From Pyrodictiaceae archaeon (GTDB lineage Archaea; Thermoproteota; Thermoprotei_A; Sulfolobales; Pyrodictiaceae), in NCBI GenBank assembly GCA_027036135.1, contig JALVSY010000007.1, positions 810,880 to 874,879 of the forward strand: 64,000 nt of DNA, written 5' to 3'. This document shows, in pieces, positions 37,836-46,912 of the stretch. A model generated the notes under the pieces. The model did no database searches, had not been told where the DNA came from, and saw nothing but the letters and a program-made list of their open reading frames with translations. Within the stretch, counting starts at the first letter, position 1. Every line of letters begins with the position of its first letter. The position numbers and the translations under genes are program-made.

Positions 37836-38053
37836 AACCGGTCCCGCTTCGGTAACGGAGGCAAGGAGGCGTTTAAAACCGTTGAGAAGCATGTATGGTG
37901 GAGGGCTCAGAACTTAAAGGTGTCAACATCTCTCTGTCCTTCAGCGAGTACAGCCCTCAGCATCTCCCCGGTGCTAGGAGGGCTAGGCGTCCTAAACCCT
38001 AATTCGGTTTCTCCTCGCCAATTTATTAGCTAGAGGAGTAGGGCGTGGTATGA

Positions 38054-38821
38054 GTGACTGAGAAGGAGAGAATTATTGCAATCAAGCTCCCGGAAGACAT
38101 ATATCGCGAGCTAGAGAGGAGGGCAAAGAGACTCGGTTACGGTCTTGTCAGCGATTATCTAAGGGATCTTATCTATAGAGAGCTTGGCTACAAGGACAGA
38201 GAGGAGCATATTAGAAGACTAGTCGAGGAAATAGTAGCGTCTCGGCTTAGTGAACTCGGGCAAGTCCCTAGTATTGATAAGGGTATTGCTAGGCTTGAGA
38301 AAAAGCTACAAGATCTAATAAATCCATGGACAGCAAAAATAGACCAATTATCGAGCAGGGTTGCGGAACTCTATGAGAAAATCGAGGCGCTTGAGGAGAA
38401 AATAAAGGCTCTAGAAGAAGCTGAGACGACTAGGAAGGAGCAAGTACAGAGATACCGAGCGCCTATTGAGGCTAGGAGGGAAACTAGGAGAAGAACCGCT
38501 ATAGAGAGACTACGAGAACAAAGCGTAGTATTTGAACACGATGTCCAATGGCTAAGGGATCGTGACGCTTTCTTCGAGAGGCTTAGGAGAGAGGGCGCCA
38601 TAGTACTTAACATAGGTGGCGAGAGAGTAGCCCTCGACCCAGCGTTCTGGCGCAATTTCAGAGAGAAAATAGAGCAACTACCGACACCAAACGATGAGGA
38701 GGTACGCGTATTGCTCACCGAGCCCCAGTATCAGCTCTTTAAGAAGCTAAAGGAGAATGGTCTCATATACTTTGATGCCTCGAAGAGAGCGTGGCGGTTC
38801 GTAGAGGAATTCCAAGAATAG
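38054..38821 (+). CDS. RHH-coiled-coil protein, probable DNA-binding regulator
   Basis: 255 aa in three parts. Residues 5-45 look like a ribbon-helix-helix DNA-binding domain (IIAIKLPEDIYRELERRAKR). About 75-130 is a long coiled coil (LSSRVAELYEKIEALEEKIK). The last 80 residues (VQWLRDRDAFFERLRREG onward) form a compact alpha/beta domain that could be a winged helix. GTG 38054. No family name recognised; the coiled coil would set apart or oligomerise two DNA-binding ends. Confidence 0.62.
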   Translation: MTEKERIIAIKLPEDIYRELERRAKRLGYGLVSDYLRDLIYRELGYKDREEHIRRLVEEIVASRLSELGQVPSIDKGIARLEKKLQDLINPWTAKIDQLSSRVAELYEKIEALEEKIKALEEAETTRKEQVQRYRAPIEARRETRRRTAIERLREQSVVFEHDVQWLRDRDAFFERLRREGAIVLNIGGERVALDPAFWRNFREKIEQLPTPNDEEVRVLLTEPQYQLFKKLKENGLIYFDASKRAWRFVEEFQE

Positions 38822-39051
38822 AGGCAATGCTCTTCGTGCCTCGGAGCCAAGTCACTCATCACTGCCGTAGTATTAGTTCAGGCGCTGGCGTATTCTTCAT
38901 AGGCCTAGATATGGGGGCTCGCTTAAGGGGCGAAATTCTTCATCCCCTTGGATCTGCTCGGCTGTAAGACTTCATTGCCCCCTTCTATAGTATTGTCTGT
39001 GTGTGTGTAAAAACGCTACCAAGAGGAGACTAATAGAGTTAAGGATGGGGA
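38822..39051. other. Intergenic region without a supported gene
   Basis: Convergent gap between the RHH-coiled-coil gene and ahcY. It holds a 6-bp hairpin (AAGGGG/CCCCTT near 38931-38955), a short TG repeat near 38998-39008, and on the minus strand a lone box C-like GTGATGA near 38855 without a proper D box. No ORF worth calling. Confidence 0.5.
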
Positions 39052-40302
39052 TTAGAGCTGCCAGCTCTGGAGATACTCTACCTGCTCCGGTATTAGGGAG
39101 TCTATTTCTATGCCCATGGCTTTTAGCTTAAGCCTTGCAACCTCCTTATCTATTTCATCGGGTACATTATACACCTTTTTCTCTAGCTTATCTTTGTTCT
39201 TGACAATATACTCTACGGCCAGTGCCTGGTTAGCAAAGCTCATATCCATGACTTCGCTTGGGTGACCCTCTGCTGCTACAAGGTTTACTAGCCTTCCCTC
39301 TGCCAAGAGGTATATTTTTCGCCCGTCTCGTAGCCTGTACTCGGTTATGTAGTTTCTAATAGTCCTCTTTGATACAGCTAGTTGCTCGAGGTCTGGTATC
39401 CAGATTTCCACATTAAAGTGTCCAGCGTTGGCAAGTATTGCTCCATCCTTCATTACCTCAAAGTGCTCTTTTCGTATGACCTTCTTGTTGCCCGTCGCCG
39501 TAATGAATATGTCGCCTATCTTAGCTGCCTCCCTCATAGACATAACGTCAAAACCATCCATTACAGCCTCAAGGGCTCTTATCGGGTCAACCTCCGTCAC
39601 AATGACACGGGCTCCAAGGCCCCTAGCCCTTATTGCTATTCCTCTACCAACCCATCCGTATCCTGCTACCACTACCTTCTTTCCAGCAAAGAGAATATTA
39701 GTCGCCCTCATTATTCCATCAAGAGCACTCTGCCCTGTACCATACCGGTTATCGAACATCATCTTAGTCCTCGCATCATTAACCGCTATAGCCGGATATT
39801 TGAGCACACCTTGCCTCTCCATAGCGCGGAGCCTAATAACCCCGGTAGTAGTCTCCTCTGTACCACCCCATACCTTCTCGGCTATCTCGGGGAACTCCTT
39901 ATGAAGAGTTGCGTGAAGATCGCCACCATCATCTATTACTACATTAGGCTCCTGCTTAGCAACCCACCTAATACAATCAAAATACTCTTTCTCGTTCATA
40001 CCTCTCCAGGCACATACCTCAATACCCTCCTGTGACGCGAGAGCAGCTGCTACATCATCCTGAGTGCTAAGCGGATTACTAGCCGCAAGAAACACCCTCG
40101 CACCTCCCTGTACCAGCGTGCGTACTAGCGCAGCTGTCTCCTTCGTCACATGCAAGACGGCTCCAACAACAATTCCTCTAAGAGGCTGCTCCTTGCCAAA
40201 ACGCTCCCGGATAAACCTCGACACAACGGGCATATGTTGCTCAGCCCATTCTATCTGAACCATACCCTGCTCAGCGAGACCTAGATCCTTCACCCTTGAC
40301 AT
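39052..40302 (-). CDS. ahcY: Adenosylhomocysteinase
   Basis: NAD-dependent hydrolysis of S-adenosylhomocysteine to adenosine and homocysteine, relieving product inhibition of the many methyltransferases encoded here. Seen: substrate-site [38 protein letters not shown], and NAD-binding GYGWVGRG at 214-221. 416 aa, archaeal length. ATG 40302 six bases after GGAGGAGGT. The downstream 230 bp to the RHH gene have no gene. Confidence 0.96.
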   Translation of the reverse strand: MSRVKDLGLAEQGMVQIEWAEQHMPVVSRFIRERFGKEQPLRGIVVGAVLHVTKETAALVRTLVQGGARVFLAASNPLSTQDDVAAALASQEGIEVCAWRGMNEKEYFDCIRWVAKQEPNVVIDDGGDLHATLHKEFPEIAEKVWGGTEETTTGVIRLRAMERQGVLKYPAIAVNDARTKMMFDNRYGTGQSALDGIMRATNILFAGKKVVVAGYGWVGRGIAIRARGLGARVIVTEVDPIRALEAVMDGFDVMSMREAAKIGDIFITATGNKKVIRKEHFEVMKDGAILANAGHFNVEIWIPDLEQLAVSKRTIRNYITEYRLRDGRKIYLLAEGRLVNLVAAEGHPSEVMDMSFANQALAVEYIVKNKDKLEKKVYNVPDEIDKEVARLKLKAMGIEIDSLIPEQVEYLQSWQL

Positions 40303-40420
40303 AGCTATACCTCCTCCGAAACCCTATGCTAAGCAGTGAAGAGGGTAGAGAATAAGAATAAAGCGTTCACAACACACCACTAAGCCCCTGACAGAGAAAA
40401 GAACTATTACCACATAGAAT

Positions 40421-40497
40421 TGGTGGGCCCGGGGGGATTCGAACCCCCGACCACCCGGTTATGAGCCGGGCGCTCTACCGGGCTGAGCTACGGGCCC
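40421..40497 (-). tRNA. tRNA with CAT anticodon (elongator Met or Ile2)
   Basis: 77 nt including encoded CCA. Acceptor GGGCCCG/CGGGCCC, D arm GCTC/GAGC, anticodon stem CCCGG/CCGGG around loop CTCATAA (anticodon CAT), and T arm GGGGG-TTCGAAT-CCCCC. No intron. It lacks the initiator pattern. Since Ile2 tRNAs are also transcribed with CAT and modified to agmatidine in archaea, Met and Ile2 cannot be separated by eye. Confidence 0.92.
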
Positions 40498-40759
40498 AGC
40501 GAATTCCCCAAGTAGCACTAATGCACTATACCTAGGCCTCTTTATCAACTTATCGCCGCCATCAGTATTACAACTTGACAATAACTATGGCAATATAACT
40601 CGGGAATATAATATACTAGGGATAATACATTGTACATGGAAAACGTATACCTTCCTTTAGAAAAGAATGATAATACCAAGCACGATAATCATACTATATG
40701 CTCAACTAATTCTACGCAGCAACTATCCACACGGAAAAAGAGCTAGAGGTGTGTTTGGG
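40498..40759. other. AT-rich divergent region between tRNA and cren7
   Basis: About 260 bp with several TATA-like stretches (for example ACTATATGC near 40693) that can serve cren7 on the plus strand and the tRNA on the minus strand. The frame continuous with cren7 reaches back to 40667 but is AT-rich and unconserved, so I do not count it as coding. Confidence 0.45.
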
Positions 40760-40948
40760 TTGGCGTGTGAGAAGCCTGTTAAGGTTCGTGACCCTACTAC
40801 TGGTAAGGAGGTTGAGATTGTACCAATAAAGGTGTGGCAGCTAGCACCCAGGGGCAGGAAGGGAGTAAAGATAGGCCTATTCAAGAGCCCAGAGACAGGC
40901 AAGTACTTCAGAGCCAAAGTACCAGACGACTACCCAATATGCAGCTAA
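40760..40948 (+). CDS. creN7: Chromatin protein Cren7
   Basis: Crenarchaeal DNA-bending chromatin protein. The SH3-like core is clear: [43 protein letters not shown] 40760 is chosen: GGTG lies eight bases upstream and the product is then 62 aa, the family size. It ends with an extra Cys-Ser. This gene is a strong marker for Crenarchaeota. Confidence 0.95.
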   Translation: MACEKPVKVRDPTTGKEVEIVPIKVWQLAPRGRKGVKIGLFKSPETGKYFRAKVPDDYPICS

Positions 40949-40982
40949 AGAAACAAAACAACTAATCTGGTTCAAACAACAT

Positions 40983-41015
40983 TCTTTTTATTTATTCCTT
41001 ATTTTATCTCTTATT
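40983..41015 (+). terminator. T-rich terminator after cren7
   Basis: A pyrimidine/T-rich stretch (TTCTTTTTATTTATT and TTATTTTATC) about 35 bp after the cren7 stop, typical of archaeal termination. Confidence 0.5.
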
Positions 41016-41131
41016 ATCTTAATACTCCCTAATAGTTATTCTCTAATCTTTACGAGTATAGATATTCGATTACATTGTAGTATTCCATTATTTACCCCGG
41101 ATTCCCCTAGGCTTCCATTGGTGCCTCCTCT

Positions 41132-42079
41132 ATGAGATGTGTTGTGCAAGCGCCTGCTAAGATAATCTTGCTAGGCGAGCACTGGGTAGTACATGGCTCA
41201 AAAGCAGTTGCAGCTGCTGTGGGACTTTATGCACGTGCCTTGGGCCAGAAGGCTGAGCAAGGGATAGTTGTTAGTAGTAAGAATCTCGGAATAGTGGAAG
41301 ACCTTACCTCATGCCATAAGTTTTGTAACCTATGGGAAGCTGCCCAGTATATAGCGGCTAGTGTTTCCCGTAAACCATGGCCCGCTAGGATACACATAGA
41401 GTCCGATATACCGATAGGAGCTGGTATGGGTAGCAGTGCTGCTGTTGCTGTCGCGTTTTCAGCTTGTTACGCTATACTTGGAGGGATTAAGCCCTCGCTT
41501 AACCTTGTTTTACGTGCTGCCTATGAGGCTGAAAAAATTGTTCACGGAAATCCTAGCGGGATAGATAATACGGTCTCAACCATTGGGGGCTTTGTTCTTT
41601 ATCGCAGAGGAGAGAATCCAATAAGGCTTAGCAACGTGGGCCTGAAAGGAACAAAACTGCTTATCATAGACACAGGTATTCCTCGGTCGACTAAGGTTGC
41701 TGTAGATATCTTCTCTACTAGGTTAAGAGCCCTAAATGGTCTCGGTGGGTCATTATTAGAGTTAGTGAATAAGGTTGTAGACGAAGCCATAATGGCTCTC
41801 AAAGAGGACGATGCTGCTAAGCTAGGCTTGTTACTAGATTTATCACACGGCTTACTAAATGCTATGGGTGTTTCTCATGAAGCACTAGAAACAGCTATAC
41901 ATATTGCAAGACGAAGCGGTGCTTATGGCGCAAAGCTTACTGGCGCAGGAATGGGCGGCACAGCGATAGCGCTTGTCCCATCCGAAAAAGCAGGTATTAT
42001 AAGCAGTCTGCTTCAGGAAAGAGGCTTCCGCGTATTCGAAGTAGAGATAGGTGTTAACGGCTTTACGATACAGTCATAA
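41132..42079 (+). CDS. mvk: Mevalonate kinase
   Basis: GHMP kinase of the archaeal isoprenoid-lipid pathway. Motifs: APAKIILLGEHWVVHG at the N-terminus, ATP loop DIPIGAGMGSSAAVAVA, NPSGIDNTVSTIGG with the catalytic Asp, and C-terminal KLTGAGMGGTAIAL. 315 aa. ATG 41132 follows GGTG by eight bases. No other mevalonate gene follows, unless the next ORF is related. Confidence 0.94.
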   Translation: MRCVVQAPAKIILLGEHWVVHGSKAVAAAVGLYARALGQKAEQGIVVSSKNLGIVEDLTSCHKFCNLWEAAQYIAASVSRKPWPARIHIESDIPIGAGMGSSAAVAVAFSACYAILGGIKPSLNLVLRAAYEAEKIVHGNPSGIDNTVSTIGGFVLYRRGENPIRLSNVGLKGTKLLIIDTGIPRSTKVAVDIFSTRLRALNGLGGSLLELVNKVVDEAIMALKEDDAAKLGLLLDLSHGLLNAMGVSHEALETAIHIARRSGAYGAKLTGAGMGGTAIALVPSEKAGIISSLLQERGFRVFEVEIGVNGFTIQS

Positions 42080-42213
42080 CACGGGGCATTTATAGCCAGC
42101 TAAAGTATGATTTAGCTGAGCTAAGTATGTAGCTTCAAGTATAAAAGCAGGGGTATTAATAAGGTGTTATTGTCTCACTTCTCACCTATCCCTAGCGTGG
42201 TACCTATAATGTT

Positions 42214-43011
42214 ATGATAGGGGGTGCCTTGGTAGCAGCACTAGGATTTAGCCGACAACTCCATACCGGGATAGTGCTTACTGCCACTGGTGTATCAAGG
42301 TGTGTAGAAATTGAGGCTTATACCGTACTTACACCTCTCCCTATGGTTAGCCAAGTTGGTATTGGGGTTGCATTTGACGTACCGGTGGCCGCAGAGGCTT
42401 GTGGTCTAGGTAGCCTAGGCCTTGACGAGGAAATAGAAATACACGTATATGGTAGAGGCCTCGCTTTCTCTACGCCTTCTCTGCAGTATTTATTAGAGGA
42501 TGTTGTTACAAAGGCTTATGTTGATAACGGAGAACTAAGTTTTCCAGAGCTTATCGACTCTGCTAATCCAATAACGGGAATGGAAACTATCATTGCTAGT
42601 CTGGAGGGAAGCACAATAGTTGTAAACAGTATACCCATTCCACTACATGAAGTTGCTGATCTATGGGGAGTTATAGTTAGACTAGATAGGCCGCTTAATA
42701 GAGAGAAAATAGTTGAAGGTATACTGACAAATATAGGAGTGTATGAGGACATAGTACTAAGCAATATTGACAATATGTTAGAGGCTTTATATATTATTAC
42801 CAATAAACTGTACGAGAATACCAACATGAGGTCAATGAGGCAAATTATTCGGAAAGCTGATAGACTAGGTGCTCTAAGCGTCTTTGTAGATGTATCAGGG
42901 CAATACATAGCCTTTCTCTTCGATAACTATGATGATGCGGCTAATGCATCCGCTGTATTGTCGCGCCAGGGAGCTGTACTCGAGGCCCCATTAACCGTCC
43001 TCGGTATATGA
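42214..43011 (+). CDS. Orphan, possibly degenerate GHMP-kinase-like
   Basis: 265 aa, not recognised. The N-terminal strands, a VGIGVAFDVPVAAEACGLG stretch and a C-terminal VFVDVSGQYIAFLFDN hairpin recall the two-domain layout of GHMP proteins. The Ser/Gly ATP loop (GxGSSAA) is missing, so kinase activity is unlikely if related. ATG 42214. It follows mvk by 135 bp, with a TATA-like AAGTATAAAA near 42138, so it is probably a separate transcript. Confidence 0.5.
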   Translation: MIGGALVAALGFSRQLHTGIVLTATGVSRCVEIEAYTVLTPLPMVSQVGIGVAFDVPVAAEACGLGSLGLDEEIEIHVYGRGLAFSTPSLQYLLEDVVTKAYVDNGELSFPELIDSANPITGMETIIASLEGSTIVVNSIPIPLHEVADLWGVIVRLDRPLNREKIVEGILTNIGVYEDIVLSNIDNMLEALYIITNKLYENTNMRSMRQIIRKADRLGALSVFVDVSGQYIAFLFDNYDDAANASAVLSRQGAVLEAPLTVLGI

Positions 43012-43094
43012 CATAGTAATTCATGTGAAGAAGCCCCGGGTTCTAGAAATTTCAAGGACTGTCAAGATATGGTATCTCTACACGGGGTTCTACT

Positions 43095-43541
43095 GTGCTA
43101 TTTCGGGTGAGCGCGAGATGCGTAATAATAAGGGATGGGAAGATATTGTTGCAGCTTAGTAAGAAAGGTGACTTCTATAGATTGCCTGGCGGGAGAGTTA
43201 AGCCAGAGGAGACCATTATACAAGCTCTCGGTAGAGAACTGAGAGAGGAACTAGGAATAGAGAAAATTGAGGACCCTGAACTCATATTCATAGTAGAGTC
43301 GTTCTACCGCAGGCACAGCGGTGTTGTGCACGAACTTGGGTTCTATTTCCTCTGCGACAAAATAGATACAAGTAACATAGTGCCCAAAGAGGATCACTTA
43401 CACATCGAGTGGGTGCCGCTAGAGAAAATAAGTCATGATAATTTGCGCCCAGCGGCGCTAGCGCCTTACATAGCGAAACTGGGGTCGCGGAGACCCGATA
43501 AGCCACTATATATAATAAACATAGATGTTGATAGTATTTAG
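43095..43541 (+). CDS. Nudix hydrolase
   Basis: 148 aa with a full Nudix box at about 33-55: LPGGRVKPEE, then RELREELGIE, giving the G-x5-E-x7-R-E-x-x-E-E metal-binding pattern. Hydrolyses a nucleoside diphosphate linked to some group; the substrate is not readable. GTG 43095. Ends 18 bp from the convergent eL33 gene. Confidence 0.85.
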   Translation: MLFRVSARCVIIRDGKILLQLSKKGDFYRLPGGRVKPEETIIQALGRELREELGIEKIEDPELIFIVESFYRRHSGVVHELGFYFLCDKIDTSNIVPKEDHLHIEWVPLEKISHDNLRPAALAPYIAKLGSRRPDKPLYIINIDVDSI

Positions 43542-43558
43542 TTACGTAAAAGTTTTCG

Positions 43559-43867
43559 CTAAGCAGTAAATACTGGTTCAACGCCCTTAGGATAGATATA
43601 GACATTCCCTCCACGTGCTTGGCCGGGCAGATTGGGCTTAAATACTGCAATTACTACTCCCTTGTCTCCATGAACATGTACTATTTTTCCTCTATACTCA
43701 TTACCCTTATTATCTCTGTATAGGACTCTCCACCCGATGAATCTTGAAGCCTCCTTCCTGGTTGTAACCCCGTCTATTCTTATCAATACCTGGTTCTCGT
43801 ACTGCGTATTAGAGCCAAGCCTGTACCCAACAACTATCCCAGTATACACCTTTGGCTTCTCGCTCAT
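43559..43867 (-). CDS. rpl35ae: Ribosomal protein eL33 (L35Ae)
   Basis: Archaeal/eukaryotic large-subunit protein. Family pattern: TGIVVGYRLGSNTQYENQVL, ASRFIGWRVLYRD, KIVHVHGDKGVVIAVFK and the end LPGQARGGNVYIYP. ATG 43867 (GGAG five bases upstream) gives 102 aa; the frame to 43891 adds eight residues that overlap the ribosome site. Confidence 0.93.
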   Translation of the reverse strand: MSEKPKVYTGIVVGYRLGSNTQYENQVLIRIDGVTTRKEASRFIGWRVLYRDNKGNEYRGKIVHVHGDKGVVIAVFKPNLPGQARGGNVYIYPKGVEPVFTA

Positions 43868-43963
43868 AAGCGCTCCAACCCCCAGCAGCATTAACCGTAA
43901 CTGGGTGTTTAAAAGTAGTGATACCTAGTTTCTAGCTCGGCCAGCTTATAGGAGGCGAGCAGC

Positions 43964-45316
43964 ATGAGCGCAAAAATCACTAAGCCACGAATAATAGTTG
44001 AGCCACCAGGGCCAAAAGCCAAGGAGATTATTGGAAAAGACGAGAAGTACCTAATGCAGAGCTTCGTGCGCTGGTACCCCCTTGTTGTTGAGAGAGCAGA
44101 GGACTACGTAGTTTACGATGTTGATGGAAACGCGTACATAGATCTCAATGCAGGTATTGCGGTCCTAAACGTAGGTTCAACAAATCCAGAGGTAGTAAAA
44201 GCAGCTACTGAGCAACTCAAGAAGTTCACTCATTATAGTCTGACAGACTTCTACTACAAGGTTGCTGTTGACCTAGCGGAGAGACTAGTTAACATCGCGC
44301 CGGTTGAGAAGCCTGCAAAGGTCTTCTTCACGAACAGTGGGGCTGAGAGCGTTGAGGCAGCAATAAAGGCGGCAAGATACTCGACTGGCCGCCAATACCT
44401 CATAGCGTTCCTAGGAGCCTTCCATGGACGAACCATGGGCGCAGTATCGCTTACAGCAAGTAAGCCTGTCCAAAGAAAAGGATTCGCGCCCTTAGTGCCC
44501 AGCGTCATTCATGTGCCCTATCCATACCCCTATAGATGCCCCTTCGGAACAGACGATCCAGAAGAGTGCGGTGAGAGAACGATAGGTTACATAGAGGAAT
44601 GGATCTTTGGCAAACTCGTTGATCCCTCAGAGGTGGCGGCAGTTATAGCAGAGCCTATTCAAGGCGAAGGCGGCTACATAGTTCCGCCGGACAACTTCTT
44701 CCCCAAGCTTGCTAGCCTGCTCCGGAAGCACGGGATACTGCTAATAAGCGACGAGGTACAAGCAGGCTTTTGCAGAACAGGTAAATGGTTCGCAATACAG
44801 CACTGGGGCGTCAATCCAGATATAATAACAACGGCTAAAGCCATAGCTGGTGGACTGCCGCTAGGAGCAGTAATAGGGACTGATAAGGCCATGAGCATCG
44901 GGCCAGGCGGTCATGCATCGACATTTGGTGGTAACCCTGTATCAGCTGCAGCTGCGCTAGCAGTAATAGACTTCATGGAGAGAAATAAGCTCTGTGAACG
45001 TGCAGCAAGGCTAGGAGAAAAGGTCATTAAGAGATTCAAGGAGGCTATGAACGAGCTCGAGATGATAGGTGATGTACGTGGCAAGGGCCTAATGATCGGA
45101 GTAGAACTGGTCAAGAACAAGAAGACAAAAGAGCCTGCAAAGAAAGAATTAGCCGAGATACTGATGAGGCTGTTCAAGAAAGGCTATCTCGTAATAGGCG
45201 CCGGTGTATCAAGCATAAGGATATCGCCTCCACTAACAATAGACGAGGATGCATTAATGAATGCAGTAGAAGCGATAATAGACGAAATAAGGCGTGTCGA
45301 GAAGGAGTCAACATAG
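43964..45316 (+). CDS. Class III PLP aminotransferase (ornithine/GABA type)
   Basis: 450 aa omega-aminotransferase. Motifs: FFTNSGAESVEAAIKAAR, FHGRTMGAVSLTASK, cofactor-pyridine contact SDEVQAGFCRTG (Asp263) and Schiff-base Lys292 in TTAKAIAGGLPLG. It resembles the thermococcal ornithine/broad-range aminotransferases and racemases, so the exact substrate is open. ATG 43964 after GGAGGCG. With glutamate dehydrogenase at 57.4 kb it fits peptide/amino-acid metabolism. Confidence 0.9.
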   Translation: MSAKITKPRIIVEPPGPKAKEIIGKDEKYLMQSFVRWYPLVVERAEDYVVYDVDGNAYIDLNAGIAVLNVGSTNPEVVKAATEQLKKFTHYSLTDFYYKVAVDLAERLVNIAPVEKPAKVFFTNSGAESVEAAIKAARYSTGRQYLIAFLGAFHGRTMGAVSLTASKPVQRKGFAPLVPSVIHVPYPYPYRCPFGTDDPEECGERTIGYIEEWIFGKLVDPSEVAAVIAEPIQGEGGYIVPPDNFFPKLASLLRKHGILLISDEVQAGFCRTGKWFAIQHWGVNPDIITTAKAIAGGLPLGAVIGTDKAMSIGPGGHASTFGGNPVSAAAALAVIDFMERNKLCERAARLGEKVIKRFKEAMNELEMIGDVRGKGLMIGVELVKNKKTKEPAKKELAEILMRLFKKGYLVIGAGVSSIRISPPLTIDEDALMNAVEAIIDEIRRVEKEST

Positions 45317-45417
45317 GAGAGGAATATACAGCCCACATAATTTATTTAATATTATCCGGATGGCTGCTTTGGAATAGTGATGAGGCTTACAAGGGGCCTA
45401 GCCGTGTGGGCAATGGG

Positions 45418-46179
45418 CTATGAACCCGCGGCTGAGTTTTTATTCTTCTCTTCTTTTGTCCCAAGTATCCGTGATAGCTTCTTCCTTGGAACTTCAAAAA
45501 CATTGGTAGCTATAAACGCTATATATTCATCATCCGGCATTATTCTCGGAAGTCCTATTCTCGCTGCTAGTGCTTGCTTGAAAGCCTCCTTGGCTATACG
45601 GGATCGTATCTCTCTCATAGCTATGGATTGAGCCACTCTTAGTGCGATGTAGAATCGTGCATACTTCTTCACTGTTCGTTCTTGTTCGGGAAAGACCTTT
45701 GGTAAGAGCTGGAGGAGCTTAATTAGCTTGTCCTCGTCCTCAAATCCTGTAACGACCTTAGTGGTTAGTACTCTTAGTAAACGTGCTACAGTGTTATCGT
45801 CTATTTGGCCTCCGAGCAAAAATAGGACAATTTTTCTTGCATCTTTGGGGCTTTTTTCGAGTATAGTGTTCGCTGCTTCCTCGAGAGTTTCTTCATAGTT
45901 AAAGAGTTTGTGAAAGAGTTCTGGGTTTTCCTCGTTAAGCATTAATGCGTATTTCGCTATGACATAGAGGGTTGCCATTTCCTTGTCCCATATATCGTTC
46001 GGCCATGCTTTACCTCGTAGCGGCTGAATTGCACGCTTACGGTAAGTGTCTTCAAGGATGCTTGTTGCTCTTTCCCTATCCGTTATTTTTTCCTGCAATA
46101 TACGTGATAACGCCTCCATCGCGGCATTGATTCTATTTCTCATTGATTCTCTTGCTTTACGAGGATTTAGACTTTCCAA
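45418..46179 (-). CDS. Crenarchaeal conserved helical protein (DUF2192-like)
   Basis: 253 aa, helical, highly charged, no catalytic motif. The general look and length fit a crenarchaeal family known as DUF2192; I am not certain. TTG 46179 is seven bases from GGTG. Its start overlaps by 23 bp the end of the small upstream gene, so the two are translated together. A Lys/Asn-rich tail ends it. Confidence 0.6.
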   Translation of the reverse strand: MESLNPRKARESMRNRINAAMEALSRILQEKITDRERATSILEDTYRKRAIQPLRGKAWPNDIWDKEMATLYVIAKYALMLNEENPELFHKLFNYEETLEEAANTILEKSPKDARKIVLFLLGGQIDDNTVARLLRVLTTKVVTGFEDEDKLIKLLQLLPKVFPEQERTVKKYARFYIALRVAQSIAMREIRSRIAKEAFKQALAARIGLPRIMPDDEYIAFIATNVFEVPRKKLSRILGTKEEKNKNSAAGS

Positions 46180-46420
46180 CCCCCAGCACCCTTGATACTA
46201 TGTTCTTTATTGCTAAGGCTGTTCCTTTGGGAGAGCCATAGGCTCGTACCCTGCCATCGCGATAAACTATTAGCTTTACATACCCATCTCTTAGCCTTAT
46301 ATAGAGTACTTGTTTAGCTTTATGTTGCTCAATACGAGATATCTCTGCCTCGGGCCAGCGCTCTCTAAGCCTTTTTACAAACTTTATGAGGGACTCCTCA
46401 CTAAACCATCTATACGGCAT
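46157..46420 (-). CDS. Small basic conserved-looking protein, unknown
   Basis: 87 aa, basic, alpha-beta-beta-alpha pattern (helix SLIKFVKRLRERW, strands KQVLYIRLRDGYVKLIVY, helix ALAIKNIVSRVL) that could be a small RNA-binding or dimerisation fold. ATG 46420 with GAGGG ten bases upstream. Overlaps the helical gene by 23 bp. No family recognised. Confidence 0.6.
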   Translation of the reverse strand: MPYRWFSEESLIKFVKRLRERWPEAEISRIEQHKAKQVLYIRLRDGYVKLIVYRDGRVRAYGSPKGTALAIKNIVSRVLGVGKSKSS

Positions 46421-46579
46421 AGTGTTATAACCCTCTACGGCCTCGTATTTGCCCGAGCCTCATCATTGACTCAGATCTGCGTGAGCAAGTCATTGGCCTG
46501 CATACTCCCCATAGGTTGTTCTGCCTTGCTTATAGATAATATTTCTAGCCTTTAATAACAAGTCTAAGAGGTGACGTAC

Positions 46580-46912
46580 ATGAAGCCCGCAACAGTGCTA
46601 AGCTACGAGGAAGAAGATATGCCGAGGCATGTTGCTATCTATCGTGCACGCTGTGGCACGGATGAATGTATACTGCTTTTCTACATGTACAGAGGAGCAC
46701 CGTACGCGGTAGTGGTGCCTGCTAGGCCCTCTCCTCTCTGTGGACTGGTGGACCTGGAAAACGCGAGAATAATCTCAAGGATAATAACGGATCTTGGTAT
46801 AACAAGTGCTTACTTACCAGCTTGCAAGGTCTCTTCGAGACTCTTGCGCGGCTCCATAAGAGAGACGATAAACATGTTGATTAGCCTAGGATTGATCGAC
46901 GAAATAGTTTAG
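46580..46912 (+). CDS. Small Cys-containing protein, unknown
   Basis: 110 aa with Cys at RARCGTDEC, PLCGL and PACK, a possible metal site or disulfides. ATG 46580 is six bases after GGTG. Alpha/beta pattern with a helical end (RETINMLISLGLIDEIV). Divergent from the small basic gene across about 150 bp. Its end overlaps the convergent orphan by 27 bp. Confidence 0.55.
   Translation: MKPATVLSYEEEDMPRHVAIYRARCGTDECILLFYMYRGAPYAVVVPARPSPLCGLVDLENARIISRIITDLGITSAYLPACKVSSRLLRGSIRETINMLISLGLIDEIV

Noticed and set aside
38840-38880. Box C-like GTGATGA with CCGA on the minus strand
   Set aside because: No matching C' and terminal D boxes, and it runs into the end of the RHH gene.
39382-40035. Long open frame (217 codons) antisense to ahcY
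   Set aside because: It lies fully inside a certain gene on the other strand, has a low-complexity Ser/Tyr/His-rich translation and no ribosome site; a shadow of codon usage.
40667-40759. N-terminal extension of Cren7
   Set aside because: AT-rich and unconserved; TTG 40760 with GGTG at eight bases gives the family length.
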